A stretch of DNA of 6,056 bases from DAOTVD01 sp034437075 (GTDB lineage: Bacteria; Chloroflexota; Anaerolineae; Aggregatilineales; J027), in assembly GCA_034437075.1 (NCBI GenBank), contig DAOTVD010000116.1, forward strand, positions 1 through 6,056, written 5' to 3'. Shown here piece after piece: positions 5,274 to 6,056 of the stretch; within the stretch, counting starts at the first letter, position 1, and each line of letters starts with the position of its first letter. Made by a program: the position numbers and the translations under genes. The notes below the pieces were generated by a model. The model saw nothing but the letters and a program-made list of their open reading frames with translations, did not search any database and was not told the origin of the DNA.

Positions 5274-6056
5274 CGGCATAAACAAGCTACCCACCAACGC
5301 CGCCACGCCCAGCCATTGCAGTAATGTGAAGCGCTCGTCCAGAAAGATAAAGGCCAGCGACACCGCCACCGCGCCTTCGCCCACCGCCAATAGGGTCGTG
5401 CGCAAGCTCCCCACGCCTTTGACTCCCACAAAAAGGGTCAACCGCGAGAGCATCGTAGAGACCCCCAGCGCCATAATCCAAAACCAGGTTTCGCCTTCCA
5501 GCGTTGGAAATTGTAAATCCGACACCAAGCGCGCGATAATCACCACCAAAGCCATGGTCGTCATGACATATAGCGTGACAGTCTGGGCGGGCATTTCGTA
5601 CAAAATACGTTGGCTCATGACGACAGTCCCCGCAAAGAGCAAGGCATTACCCACCATCAGGCCAATCCCTAGCCAAGTTGCTTGGCCGGATAGCCCGCCC
5701 GTAATGAACAACACCCCCAGCAGGGCCACACTTACCCGCAAGAGGGTATAGAGCGTAATCTGCGTACCTTCGATGCGCGTGAGCAGCACCACAAAAATGA
5801 CGTAAGTCGCGTTCAAGAGTTGCGCGACCGACGCATCCAGCAAATCGAGCCCGTTATAGTAGAACAACGATCCGATGCCGTTGGTGGTGCCGATGGCGAT
5901 ACACGCTAGCAGCCCTGCCGGATAGATAAACAGGTACTGGCGCCAGATAACCATATACAAGCCCCACAGCATCAGGGCCACTAACCCAGTACGGAAGGCC
6001 GCTACCGTGAAGGGGTCTGCCCCGCCGACCAGGGCCAGTTTGCCAAATATCGGCGA
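5019..6056 (-). CDS. EamA/DMT-family transporter with a C-terminal extension (5' end off the right edge)
   Basis: The frame stays open to the right edge, so the true start is outside the window; the 345 residues visible begin SPIFGKLALVGGADPFTVAA, a typical first-helix sequence of EamA proteins, which continues without a break into the rest. The GTG at 5981 is therefore internal, not a start. EamA/DMT proteins are ten-helix inner-membrane carriers, often exporters of amino acids or other metabolites; the substrate cannot be told here. Helices are evident throughout, including LLACIAIGTTNGIGSLFYYN, the end of the first EamA repeat with ALLGVLFITGG, and a second repeat closing with FIFLDERFTLLQWLGVAALV. 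The region after PTEKRR (5019-5273, about 84 residues) is charged and helical, ending LRRLLGDDGFQKIREIEQRS, and is not part of the usual fold. It converges on the HEAT gene with 5 bp between stop codons. Confidence 0.88.
   Translation of the reverse strand, partial: SPIFGKLALVGGADPFTVAAFRTGLVALMLWGLYMVIWRQYLFIYPAGLLACIAIGTTNGIGSLFYYNGLDLLDASVAQLLNATYVIFVVLLTRIEGTQITLYTLLRVSVALLGVLFITGGLSGQATWLGIGLMVGNALLFAGTVVMSQRILYEMPAQTVTLYVMTTMALVVIIARLVSDLQFPTLEGETWFWIMALGVSTMLSRLTLFVGVKGVGSLRTTLLAVGEGAVAVSLAFIFLDERFTLLQWLGVAALVGSLFMPTEKRRAQTEGESPTRSALPNVAGVRFQRMATAASKLSTKEMDSVINHLMGDTDALDEQEVERLRRLLGDDGFQKIREIEQRSKE

Noticed and set aside
5326..5751. 141-codon open frame on the plus strand inside the transporter gene
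   Set aside because: It is fully antisense to a gene with clear membrane helices, has a Ser/Thr/Pro-rich low-complexity composition and no ribosome-binding site.
5979..5981. GTG as start codon of the transporter gene
   Set aside because: The frame stays open to the window edge and the upstream 25 residues match a normal first EamA helix with the GGADPFTVAAFRTG segment, so this GTG is internal.

Overview
The window reads as ordinary bacterial chromosome of moderate GC with one broken insertion-sequence remnant. Nothing in it fixes the organism. The combination of a stand-alone RecD2-type helicase, a HEAT-repeat protein, a tandem Nudix protein and an IS4/IS701-like transposase of the 'GGSYRT(L/I)QRF' type suggests Chloroflexota or a similar deep-branching group, but this is an impression from family resemblance. 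No RNA gene, CRISPR array, phage gene or recognisable defence cluster was seen.

Left part (1-2704, minus strand): a complete GTG-initiated RecD2 helicase gene is followed 22 bp later by the start of an unrecognised gene (ATG at 390) that runs off the left edge. The two are probably co-transcribed. The 78 bp between the helicase and the next gene (2705-2782) is a divergent intergenic region that must hold both promoters.

Middle (2783-4314): a 329-residue protein carries two complete Nudix domains in tandem, clearly an internal duplication, with one altered residue in the second Nudix box. It is followed by a 104-bp gap ending in a strong imperfect hairpin that abuts the ATG of a truncated transposase. 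The transposase reads well through its first catalytic Asp and then stops resembling its family at about 4171. In another frame, just past that junction, lies what may be the 3' end of an unrelated gene, which would make 4171 a deletion or recombination scar.

Right part (4315-6056): a HEAT-repeat protein (plus strand; start better placed at GTG 4315 than at TTG 4300) converges, with 5 bp between stop codons, on an EamA/DMT-family transporter gene (minus strand) whose 5' end lies beyond the right edge. That transporter carries an unusual charged C-terminal tail of about 84 residues.

The genes do not form an obvious joint pathway: DNA maintenance, nucleotide-derivative hydrolysis, a protein-interaction scaffold and a metabolite exporter. 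The most noteworthy items are the tandem Nudix protein, the hairpin over the transposase start, the transposase junction, and the transporter tail. I found no convincing evidence of a new multi-gene system.
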